Assembly (NCBI GenBank): GCA_018711785.1
Contig: DVHW01000128.1
Location: forward strand, 1-6,117
Origin: Candidatus Galloscillospira excrementavium
GTDB lineage: Bacteria; Bacillota; Clostridia; Oscillospirales; Oscillospiraceae
DNA: 6,117 bases
Reading direction: 5' to 3'
Each line of letters begins with the position of its first letter. Position 1 is the first letter of the stretch. Under the pieces are notes generated by a model. It saw only the letters and a program-made list of their open reading frames with translations, was not told the origin of the DNA and did not search any database. Below are positions 1 through 4,854 of this stretch, piece after piece. The translations under genes and the position numbers were made by a program.

Positions 1-70
1 TTCCGCCGCGGCCCCCGGAAAAGAAAATATTTCCCGTTCGACGGCGTTCCCCTTCCTTCTCTCCATAATA

Positions 71-79
71 TGGTAATAT
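71..79 (+). promoter_or_regulatory. Possible extended -10 promoter element for noc
   Basis: The 120 bases before noc are mostly GC-rich or pyrimidine-rich, except for an AT-rich island at about 61-90. Within it TG at 71-72 followed by TAATAT at 74-79 resembles an extended -10 box (4 of 6 to TATAAT). CATAAT at 64-69 is a second candidate (5 of 6). No convincing -35 hexamer sits at the right distance from either. ATATGGT is repeated exactly 10 bases apart (68-74 and 78-84). A start near 86-90 would leave a leader of about 35 bases. The location is reasonable but the exact element is a guess. Confidence 0.35.
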
Positions 80-105
80 ATGGTTATTAGAAAATTCTGA
101 CCAAC

Positions 106-111
106 GAGGGG
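106..111 (+). promoter_or_regulatory. Ribosome binding site of noc
   Basis: GAGGGG, continuing into TGA, lies 10 bases before the ATG at 122. The reading frame is closed by an in-frame TGA at 98-100 with no other start codon between, so this site and the ATG at 122 fix the noc start. Confidence 0.7.
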
Positions 112-121
112 TGACCATTCC

Positions 122-934
122 ATGTCGTTTCTCAAGCGAAAGGGGCTCTTTGAGAGCAATAAGGTCGTCTTTCTCCCGGTGGGGCAGATCATTCCAAACC
201 CGGGCCAGCCCCGCACCCGCTTCTCGTCCGAGGGGCTGGAGGAGCTCTCGGCCAGCATCCGGGAGGTGGGGGTGCTCCAGCCCCTGTCGGTCCGGCGGAC
301 CGGAGAGGGCTATGAGCTGGTGTCCGGGGAGCGGCGGCTCCGGGCCGCCAAGCTGGCCGGGCTGAAGGAGGTGCCCTGCATCCTCCTGTCGGTGGATGAG
401 GAGTCCTCCTCCCTGCTGGCCCTGGTGGAGAACCTCCAGCGGCGGGACCTGGACTTTGTGGAGGAGGCCGCCGCCCTCTCCCGGCTCATCCGCACCTTCG
501 GACTGTCCCAGGAGGAGGCGGCCCGGAAGATCGGGAAGTCCCAGTCCGCCGTGGCCAACAAGCTGCGGCTGCTCAAGCTGCCCCCCGAGGTGCTCACCCT
601 CCTGCGGGAGCGGGGCTGCACCGAGCGCCACGCCCGGGCCCTCCTCCGGCTGGAGAACCCGGCGCTCCAGCGGCAGGCGGCGGAGCGTATTGTAGAAGAG
701 GGCCTGACGGTGGCCCGGACCGAGGCCTATGTGGAGGAGCTCCTCTCCCCTGCCCCCAAGCCCGCCGCCCGCCGCCGGGGGAAAAAGCCCACCTTTATCC
801 TGAAGGATGTGCGCCTCTTCCTCAACACCGTCACCCGGGGGATTTCCATGATCCAGGCCGCCGGGGTGCGGGCCGACTGCCAGCGGCAGGACACCGACGA
901 CGCCATCCGCCTTACCATCACCATCCCGAAGTAG
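122..934 (+). CDS. noc: Nucleoid occlusion protein Noc (ParB family)
   Basis: This 270-residue ParB-fold protein is predicted to bind its own chromosomal sites, spread as a CTP clamp, attach DNA to the membrane and block FtsZ-ring assembly over the nucleoid. The ParB/Srx N-terminal domain spans about 15-110, with the CTP-binding motifs GERR at 69-72 and ENLQR at 103-107. A helix-turn-helix follows at about 127-152, and a C-terminal dimerisation domain at about 225-268. The four residues known to separate Noc from ParB specificity (Caulobacter ParB positions 173, 179, 184, 201) are Q141, K147, K152 and R169 here, the Noc set. The N-terminus MSFLKRKGLFES is short, basic and hydrophobic, like the membrane-targeting helix of Bacillus Noc. 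The start is the only ATG after an in-frame stop. The gene ends just before a terminator that contains parS-1, so it is probably its own transcription unit. Confidence 0.93.
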   Translation: MSFLKRKGLFESNKVVFLPVGQIIPNPGQPRTRFSSEGLEELSASIREVGVLQPLSVRRTGEGYELVSGERRLRAAKLAGLKEVPCILLSVDEESSSLLALVENLQRRDLDFVEEAAALSRLIRTFGLSQEEAARKIGKSQSAVANKLRLLKLPPEVLTLLRERGCTERHARALLRLENPALQRQAAERIVEEGLTVARTEAYVEELLSPAPKPAARRRGKKPTFILKDVRLFLNTVTRGISMIQAAGVRADCQRQDTDDAIRLTITIPK

Positions 935-966
935 AGCCCATACGGTACTTATCCCCTCTGCCCACC

Positions 967-1007
967 CGGGGCGGCATGTTTCACGTGAAACATGCCGCCC
1001 CGTTTTT
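967..1007 (+). terminator. Intrinsic terminator of noc with parS at its core
   Basis: Bases 967-1002 form a perfect 36-bp inverted repeat centred between 984 and 985, followed by TTTTT at 1003-1007. As RNA this gives a stem of up to 16 pairs with an ACGU loop, GC-rich at its base (CGGGGCGGC against GCCGCCCCG), then a U run: the classic Rho-independent form. It lies 32 bases after the noc stop codon. The T run is on the right only, so termination should act on rightward transcripts. The inner 16 bases are parS-1 (separate entry). Confidence 0.85.
977..992. promoter_or_regulatory. parS: parS-1, Spo0J/ParB loading site
   Basis: TGTTTCACGTGAAACA is a perfect 16-bp palindrome that matches the Firmicutes parS consensus. 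It is where the ParB protein encoded at 1964-2851 should bind and load onto DNA. It forms the middle of a longer palindrome that also reads as a terminator. Its centre is 52 bp from that of parS-2, close to five helical turns, so both sites would face the same side of the DNA. Confidence 0.95.
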
Positions 1008-1028
1008 GCCGCCTCCCTTCCGCTGGCG

Positions 1029-1044
1029 TGTTTCACGTGAAACA
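1029..1044. promoter_or_regulatory. parS: parS-2, Spo0J/ParB loading site
   Basis: A second exact copy of TGTTTCACGTGAAACA. The flanks do not extend the palindrome and there is no T run, so this one is a plain parS. It ends 15 bases before the predicted -35 hexamer of the soj promoter, so bound or spreading Spo0J could influence soj transcription. Confidence 0.95.
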
Positions 1045-1059
1045 TCTGTGATTTTGCTC

Positions 1060-1088
1060 TTGCGGCTTTGTCCTGTCCGCATTATAAT
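1060..1088 (+). promoter_or_regulatory. Sigma-A type promoter of soj
   Basis: TTGCGG at 1060-1065 (the three most conserved -35 bases) and a perfect TATAAT at 1083-1088 are separated by exactly 17 bases. Transcription would start near 1095, giving a leader of about 30 bases to the soj start. It lies downstream of the noc terminator, which supports an independent soj-spo0J transcription unit. Confidence 0.7.
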
Positions 1089-1124
1089 AGAGGATACCGC
1101 GCAGAATAGAAAGGGCGTGTCCCC

Positions 1125-1886
1125 ATGGCAAAGTGCATCTCCATCGTCAACCAGAAAGGCGGCGTGGGCAAGACCACCACCTGCGTCAACCTGGCCGCCG
1201 CCTTGAAGCAGAAGGGCTGCCGGGTGCTGGTGTGCGACTTCGACCCCCAGGCCAACAGCACCTCCGGGCTGGGGGTGGACAAGTCCGCCGCCTCCCCCAG
1301 CGTCTACGACGTGCTCATCAACGGCGCCGATGTGCGGCGTGCCGTGGTCTCCACCCCCTATGCCGACGTGATCCCCGCCAACAAGGCCCTGGCCGGGGCG
1401 GGGATCGAGATGATCGGCCTGGAGGACCGGGAGCACCTGCTCCGCAGGGCCCTGGACGTCCTGCGGCCGGACTACGACTACATCCTCATCGACTGCCCCC
1501 CCTCCCTGGAGCTGCTCACCCTGAATGCCCTGTGCGCGTCGGACACCGTGCTGGTCCCCGTCCAGTGTGAGTACTACGCCCTGGAGGGGCTCAGCGACCT
1601 GCTCACCACCATCCGCATCGTCAAGCGGTCCCTCAACCCGTCCATCGCCCTGGAGGGGGTGGTCCTCACCATGTACGACGGGCGCACCAACCTCTCCATG
1701 CAGGTGGCCGAGGAGGTCAAGCGCCACTTCCCGGGCCAGGTGTACGCCACCGTCATCCCCCGGAACGTCCGCCTGAGCGAGGCCCCCAGCCATGGCAAGC
1801 CGGTGACCGCCTACGACCCCCTCTCCCGGGGCTCCGAGGCCTACCTGGCCCTGGCCGAGGAGGTGCTGGAGCACAACCGGGCCTGA
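1125..1886 (+). CDS. soj: Chromosome-partition ATPase Soj (ParA)
   Basis: This 253-residue protein is the usual length for Soj, a Walker-type ATPase that dimerises with ATP on DNA, drives origin segregation with Spo0J, and in Bacillus also regulates DnaA. Visible motifs are the deviant Walker A KGGVGKTT at 11-18 with its signature lysine K11 and catalytic K16, the switch I region DFDPQAN at 38-44 with D40, and Walker B ILIDCPPS at 120-127. The C-terminal IPRNVRLSEAPSHGKP at 211-226 is typical of chromosomal Soj and carries basic residues linked to DNA binding. No long N-terminal DNA-binding extension is present, so it is the chromosomal short type rather than a plasmid ParA with autorepressor domain. 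A modest AAGGG site at 1111-1115 precedes the ATG. A promoter and parS-2 lie directly upstream. Confidence 0.96.
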   Translation: MAKCISIVNQKGGVGKTTTCVNLAAALKQKGCRVLVCDFDPQANSTSGLGVDKSAASPSVYDVLINGADVRRAVVSTPYADVIPANKALAGAGIEMIGLEDREHLLRRALDVLRPDYDYILIDCPPSLELLTLNALCASDTVLVPVQCEYYALEGLSDLLTTIRIVKRSLNPSIALEGVVLTMYDGRTNLSMQVAEEVKRHFPGQVYATVIPRNVRLSEAPSHGKPVTAYDPLSRGSEAYLALAEEVLEHNRA

Positions 1887-1925
1887 ATTCCGGCCCGCCG
1901 CGTCCCTTTACATAGGACCGATACC

Positions 1926-1944
1926 GGCGGGGCACCGCCCCGCC
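1926..1944 (+). other. Strong GC hairpin before spo0J
   Basis: GGCGGGGC at 1926-1933 and GCCCCGCC at 1937-1944 pair perfectly over 8 bp around a 3-base loop. It lies in the 77-base gap between soj and spo0J and ends 4 bases before the spo0J ribosome binding site. No T run follows, so it should not terminate transcription. It could protect or separate the two halves of the soj-spo0J message or tune spo0J translation, which is inference. Confidence 0.6.
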
Positions 1945-1948
1945 ACAG

Positions 1949-1954
1949 AAAGGA
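1949..1954 (+). promoter_or_regulatory. Ribosome binding site that sets the TTG start of spo0J
   Basis: AAAGGA is followed 9 bases later by TTG at 1964, which opens the Spo0J frame. An ATG at 1959-1961 lies closer but is in another frame and leads only to a short unrelated peptide, so it is a decoy and not the spo0J start. Confidence 0.7.
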
Positions 1955-1963
1955 TCTGATGTT

Positions 1964-2851
1964 TTGGCACAGCACAAAGACCGGGGCCTGGGCAAGGGCC
2001 TGGGGGCCCTGCTGGGGGACGCCGCCCTCCAGACCCAGGAGGGCGGCTCGGTCCTCCTCCCCATCGCCCAGGTGGAGCCCGGCCTGAAGCAGCCCCGGAA
2101 GCGGTTCGACCAGGACGCCCTCCAGGACCTGGCCGACTCCATCCGCACCCACGGGGTCATCCAGCCCCTCACCGTCCGCCGCCTCTCCTCCGGCTACTAC
2201 CAGATCATCGCCGGCGAGCGGCGCTGGCGGGCCGCCAAGCTGGCCGGCCTGGCCGAGGTCCCGGCGGTCATTATTGAGGCCGACGACCGCAAGGTCATGG
2301 AGCTGGGCCTCATTGAGAACCTCCAGCGGGAGGACCTGAACCCTATGGAGGAGGCCGGGGGCTACCAGGTCCTGATGGACGAGTACGGCCTGACCCAGGA
2401 GGAGGTGGCCCAGCGGGTGGGCAAGTCCCGCCCCGCGGTGGCCAACGCCCTGCGGCTCATGGCCCTGCCCGACGCGGTCCGGGCCCTGCTGGAGGAGGGC
2501 AGGCTCTCCGCCGGCCACGGCCGGGCCATCCTCTCCGCCCCGCCGTCCCAGCAGAAGGCCCTGGCCAAGCGGGTGGTGGAGGGGGGTCTCTCCGTCCGCC
2601 AGACCGAGGCCCTGGCCAAACGCCTGGCCAGGGAGCCGGTGGAGGCCCCCGACCAGGCCGACCCTCTAAAGCTCTACCGGGACTCGGCGGCCAAGGACCT
2701 CTCCGCCCGTCTGGGCCGGAAGGTCTCCATCCACCACGGAGCCAAGAAGGGCCGGCTGGAGCTGGAGTATTACAGCGACGAGGACCTGACTGGCCTGCTG
2801 GACCTGCTGGAGCAGCTGCCCCGCAGCGGCAAAGGAGGGGCGCAGACTTGA
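1964..2851 (+). CDS. spo0J: Chromosome-partition protein Spo0J (ParB)
   Basis: This 295-residue CTP-dependent DNA clamp loads at parS, spreads along DNA, recruits condensin in relatives, and stimulates Soj ATPase. The N-terminus contains RGLGKGLGALLG at about 7-18, the basic Soj-interacting motif typical of Spo0J. The ParB/Srx domain covers about 28-125, with GERR at 84-87 and ENLQR at 118-122 for CTP. The helix-turn-helix is at about 143-167, and the C-terminal dimerisation domain at about 235-287. The residues that set parS preference are R156, A162, A167 and G184, the ParB pattern, in contrast to the Noc encoded at 122-934. The start codon is TTG, chosen from the ribosome site and the conserved N-terminus. 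It follows soj and is probably cotranscribed with it. Its targets parS-1, -2 and -3 flank the soj-spo0J block, and none lies inside this gene. Confidence 0.96.
   Translation: MAQHKDRGLGKGLGALLGDAALQTQEGGSVLLPIAQVEPGLKQPRKRFDQDALQDLADSIRTHGVIQPLTVRRLSSGYYQIIAGERRWRAAKLAGLAEVPAVIIEADDRKVMELGLIENLQREDLNPMEEAGGYQVLMDEYGLTQEEVAQRVGKSRPAVANALRLMALPDAVRALLEEGRLSAGHGRAILSAPPSQQKALAKRVVEGGLSVRQTEALAKRLAREPVEAPDQADPLKLYRDSAAKDLSARLGRKVSIHHGAKKGRLELEYYSDEDLTGLLDLLEQLPRSGKGGAQT
2831..2838 (+). promoter_or_regulatory. Ribosome binding site for the membrane coiled-coil gene
   Basis: AAAGGAGG, near perfect, lies inside the 3' end of spo0J and 9 bases before the TTG at 2848. It supports a real TTG start and translational coupling to spo0J. 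Confidence 0.75.
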
Positions 2852-3402
2852 ACCGTTCCGAACGCGACCGGCAGGAGCGCTCCCGCCTCCAGCACGAGGC
2901 CGAGCACGCCCGGCCCCACAAAAAGGTCTCGGTCTTTGGCTATCTGGCCATTCTCTTCGCCGTGGCCTTTCTCCTGCTGCTGATGTCCTATTTCATGCAG
3001 CAGCGCTCCAATCAGGAGGCCATGGACAACCTCCAGGCTACCTCCGACTCGGCGGTCCAGACCCTGGAGAACATCCTGACCCAGCGGGACGAGCTCCAGC
3101 AGCAGGTCGCGGACCTGCAGAAGGAGAAGGAGGACCTGGAGGGCGAAAAGGCCCAGCTGGAGTCCAGCTTGGAGCAGACCCAGGAGGACCAGGCCCAGCT
3201 GGAGCGGCAGCTGGAGGCCATGGACTGGTTCTGGCGCATCCAGCGGCAGTACTCCCGGGGCTACACCCGGGCCGCCCGGGAGCTGGCGGAGGCCTTTGAG
3301 GCCACCGGCCTGCCCGACGCTCTGCCTGACACCTCCTACGCCGAGCCCGACGGCCCCTCCCCCAAGGACCAGTACCAGGAGCTGTACGATATTTTGTTCT
3401 GA
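2848..3402 (+). CDS. Membrane-anchored coiled-coil protein of unknown function
   Basis: I do not recognise this 184-residue protein as a named family. Residues 1-26 are very polar and basic (many R, E, H, K). One membrane segment spans about 28-49 (rich in L, A, V, F). A long heptad-like coiled coil rich in Q, E, L and K runs from about 58 to 124. The tail has an aromatic stretch, DWFWRIQRQYSRGY, at 126-139, then an acidic, proline-containing end. The positive N-terminus suggests a cytoplasmic tail with the coiled coil outside the membrane. The shape resembles small divisome proteins (FtsB, FtsL, DivIC), but the coiled coil is longer and no family motif is clear. It starts at TTG within TTGA, overlapping the spo0J stop by 4 bases, behind a strong ribosome site. 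Clostridial relatives often carry a small membrane protein (DUF4446) between spo0J and serS; I do not see that family's features here. Confidence 0.85.
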   Translation: MNRSERDRQERSRLQHEAEHARPHKKVSVFGYLAILFAVAFLLLLMSYFMQQRSNQEAMDNLQATSDSAVQTLENILTQRDELQQQVADLQKEKEDLEGEKAQLESSLEQTQEDQAQLERQLEAMDWFWRIQRQYSRGYTRAARELAEAFEATGLPDALPDTSYAEPDGPSPKDQYQELYDILF

Positions 3403-3413
3403 CAGGGCGGGGA

Positions 3414-3429
3414 TGTTTCACGTGAAACA
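3414..3429. promoter_or_regulatory. parS: parS-3, Spo0J/ParB loading site
   Basis: Third exact TGTTTCACGTGAAACA. It lies in the 109-base gap between the coiled-coil gene and serS, 2385 bp centre to centre from parS-2. Flanks add only two further pairs after a mismatch, and no T run follows, so it is not a terminator. Read as codons it gives MFHVKH in frame with serS, which can mislead start-site calling. Confidence 0.95.
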
Positions 3430-3460
3430 CCCAAGCAAATACACCGCGCACACCCCAAAG

Positions 3461-3476
3461 CCGCCCCTGCGGGCGG
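3461..3476 (+). other. Small GC hairpin in the serS leader region
   Basis: CCGCCC at 3461-3466 pairs with GGGCGG at 3471-3476 around CTGC. No T run follows. No T-box core (the conserved AGGGTGGNACCGCG element) is present in the gap, and at 109 bases the gap is too short for a full T-box leader, so tRNA-sensing control of serS is not supported. The hairpin may be incidental. Confidence 0.4.
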
Positions 3477-3482
3477 ACAAAC

Positions 3483-3488
3483 TACAAT
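3483..3488 (+). promoter_or_regulatory. Possible -10 box for serS
   Basis: TACAAT matches TATAAT at 5 of 6 positions and lies 23 bases before the serS start. The -35 position is occupied by the GC hairpin and shows no hexamer. A start here would give a very short leader. Alternatively serS is read from the soj promoter through the coiled-coil gene, as no terminator is seen in between. Confidence 0.25.
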
Positions 3489-3498
3489 CTGACAGACA

Positions 3499-3504
3499 GA
3501 GGTG
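3499..3504 (+). promoter_or_regulatory. Ribosome binding site of serS
   Basis: GAGGTG lies 7 bases before the ATG at 3512. It marks that ATG, which begins MLDIRFIRENPE, as the true start rather than upstream in-frame codons such as the ATG at 3413 within parS-3. Confidence 0.75.
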
Positions 3505-3511
3505 CAAACCC

Positions 3512-4816
3512 ATGCTCGACATTCGTTTCATCCGGGAAAACCCGGAAGCCGTCCGGGAAAATATCCGCAAGAAGTTCCAGGAGGACAAGCTCCCCCTGGT
3601 GGACCAGGTCCTGGCCCTGGACCAGGAGAACCGGGACACCATCCAGGAGGCACAGAACCTCCGCACCCAGCGCAACACCCTGAGCAAGCAGGTGGGCGTG
3701 CTGATGGGCCAGGCCAAGAAGGACCCCAGCAAGCTCTCCGAGGCCGAGGAGCTGAAGAACCGAGTCAAGGCCGACGCCGACCGCCTGGCCCAGCTGGAGG
3801 CCCGGGAGGACGAGCTGGCCAAGGAGATCCACCACATCCTGCTCCTCATCCCCCAGATCATCGACCCCAGCGTACCCATCGGCCCCGACGACTCGGCCAA
3901 TGTGGAGGTGGAGCGGTTCGGCGAGCCGGTGGTGCCCGACTACCCCATCCCCTACCACGTGGACATCATGGAGTCCTTCCACGGCATCGACCTGGACGCC
4001 TCCGGCCGGGTCTCCGGCCAGGGCTTCTACTACCTGCTGGGGGACATCGCCCGCCTGCACGAGGCAGTGCTGGCCTACGCCCGGGACTTTATGATCGACA
4101 AGGGCTTCACCTTCTGCATCCCCCCCTTCATGATCCACGGCAACGTGGTGGAGGGGGTCATGAGCCAGACCGACATGGACGCCATGATGTATAAGATCGA
4201 AGGGGAGGACCTCTACCTCATCGGCACCAGCGAGCACTCCATGATCGGCCGCTTCATCGACCAGATCCTCCCCGAGGACTCCCTGCCCCAGACCCTCACC
4301 TCCTACTCCCCCTGCTTCCGCAAGGAGAAGGGGTCCCACGGCATCGAGGAGCGGGGAGTCTACCGCATCCACCAGTTCGAGAAGCAGGAAATGATCGTGG
4401 TCTGCAAGCCCGAGGACTCCATGAAGTGGTACGACCAGATGTGGAAGTACTCCGTGGAGCTCTTCCGCTCCCTGGACATCCCGGTGCGCCAGCTGGAGTG
4501 CTGCTCCGGCGACCTGGCCGACCTGAAGGTCAAGTCCTGCGACATCGAGGCCTGGTCCCCCCGGCAGCAGAAATATTTTGAGGTCTGCTCCTGCTCCAAC
4601 CTGGGGGACGCCCAGGCCCGGCGGCTGAAGATGCGGGTGAAGGGGGCCGACGGCAAGATGTACCTGCCCCACACTCTCAACAACACCGTGGTGGCGCCCC
4701 CCCGTATGCTCATCGCCCTGCTGGAGAACAACCTCCAGGCCGACGGCAGCGTCCTTATCCCCAAGGTGCTCCAGCCCTATATGGGCGGCAAGGAGCGGCT
4801 GGTGCCCGGTACCTGA
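3512..4816 (+). CDS. serS: Seryl-tRNA synthetase, divergent type
   Basis: This 434-residue class II synthetase charges tRNA-Ser (and tRNA-Sec where present) with serine in the cytoplasm. Residues 1-110 form the typical N-terminal domain MLDIRFIREN with the long antiparallel coiled coil that grips the tRNA arm. Motif 1 lies at about 171-206. The serine-binding region reads LIGTSEH at 236-242 (T239, E241), motif 2 is FRKEKGSHG at 269-277 (R270, E272), HQFEKQE is at 287-293, SCSN at 360-363, HTLN at 387-390, and motif 3 at about 394-406 with R398. Catalytic positions seem intact. GTSEH, FRKE-GSHG and HQFEK resemble archaeal or eukaryotic SerRS more than the usual bacterial PTAEVP, FRSEAGSAG and HQF-KVE, and the usual GTGQLPKF loop is absent. 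The start is set by a ribosome site. No T-box leader is visible. Confidence 0.93.
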   Translation: MLDIRFIRENPEAVRENIRKKFQEDKLPLVDQVLALDQENRDTIQEAQNLRTQRNTLSKQVGVLMGQAKKDPSKLSEAEELKNRVKADADRLAQLEAREDELAKEIHHILLLIPQIIDPSVPIGPDDSANVEVERFGEPVVPDYPIPYHVDIMESFHGIDLDASGRVSGQGFYYLLGDIARLHEAVLAYARDFMIDKGFTFCIPPFMIHGNVVEGVMSQTDMDAMMYKIEGEDLYLIGTSEHSMIGRFIDQILPEDSLPQTLTSYSPCFRKEKGSHGIEERGVYRIHQFEKQEMIVVCKPEDSMKWYDQMWKYSVELFRSLDIPVRQLECCSGDLADLKVKSCDIEAWSPRQQKYFEVCSCSNLGDAQARRLKMRVKGADGKMYLPHTLNNTVVAPPRMLIALLENNLQADGSVLIPKVLQPYMGGKERLVPGT

Positions 4817-4842
4817 CCCGGCGCCCCCTGAGAAAGAGAGAA

Positions 4843-4848
4843 AAGGAG
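4843..4848 (+). promoter_or_regulatory. Ribosome binding site of mscL
   Basis: AAGGAG lies 6 bases before the ATG at 4855, in the 38-base purine-rich gap after serS. No promoter or terminator is seen in this gap, so mscL is probably read through from serS. Confidence 0.75.
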
Positions 4849-4854
4849 ACCCCC

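Noticed and set aside
1..20. TTCCG...CGGAA hairpin at the left edge as terminator of an upstream gene
   Set aside because: The stem is only 5 bp with a long loop and no T run follows; an A-rich stretch follows instead.
29..36. ATTTCCCG, half of a Noc binding site, upstream of noc
   Set aside because: The other half (GGGAAAT) is absent, so it is at best a half site and may be chance.
976..1206. Plus-strand frame beginning MFHVKH at parS-1
   Set aside because: Its start is parS itself, it has no good ribosome site, it crosses the terminator hairpin and promoter, and it overlaps soj in another frame.
1727..1740. ACTTCCCGGGCCAG inside soj, resembling a Noc site
   Set aside because: Only 10 of 14 positions match, in GC-rich coding sequence where CCCGGG is common. 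Two similar CCGGGAAAA stretches at the start of serS match even less well.
981..1874. A 297-codon minus-strand open frame opposite soj
   Set aside because: Low-complexity G, V, H, Q and D-rich translation with no motif; it is a GC-bias shadow of soj and also runs through both parS sites.
1907..1912. TTTACA before spo0J as a -35 box
   Set aside because: It matches 5 of 6, but the -10 position falls in the GC hairpin and holds no TATAAT-like sequence.
3443..3448. ACCGCG before serS as a T-box remnant
   Set aside because: The preceding AGGGTGGN part is missing, the gap is too short for specifier and antiterminator stems, and no terminator follows.
3956..3965. CACGTG within serS as a further parS
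   Set aside because: Only the central hexamer matches; the flanking TGTTT and AAACA are absent.
4755..4763. TTATCCCCA, near DnaA box, in serS; also TTATCCCCT at 949-957
   Set aside because: Each has one or two mismatches to TTATCCACA, and they are isolated; the first encodes the conserved LIPK of SerRS. No DnaA-box cluster or AT-rich unwinding region is present, so no origin is claimed.
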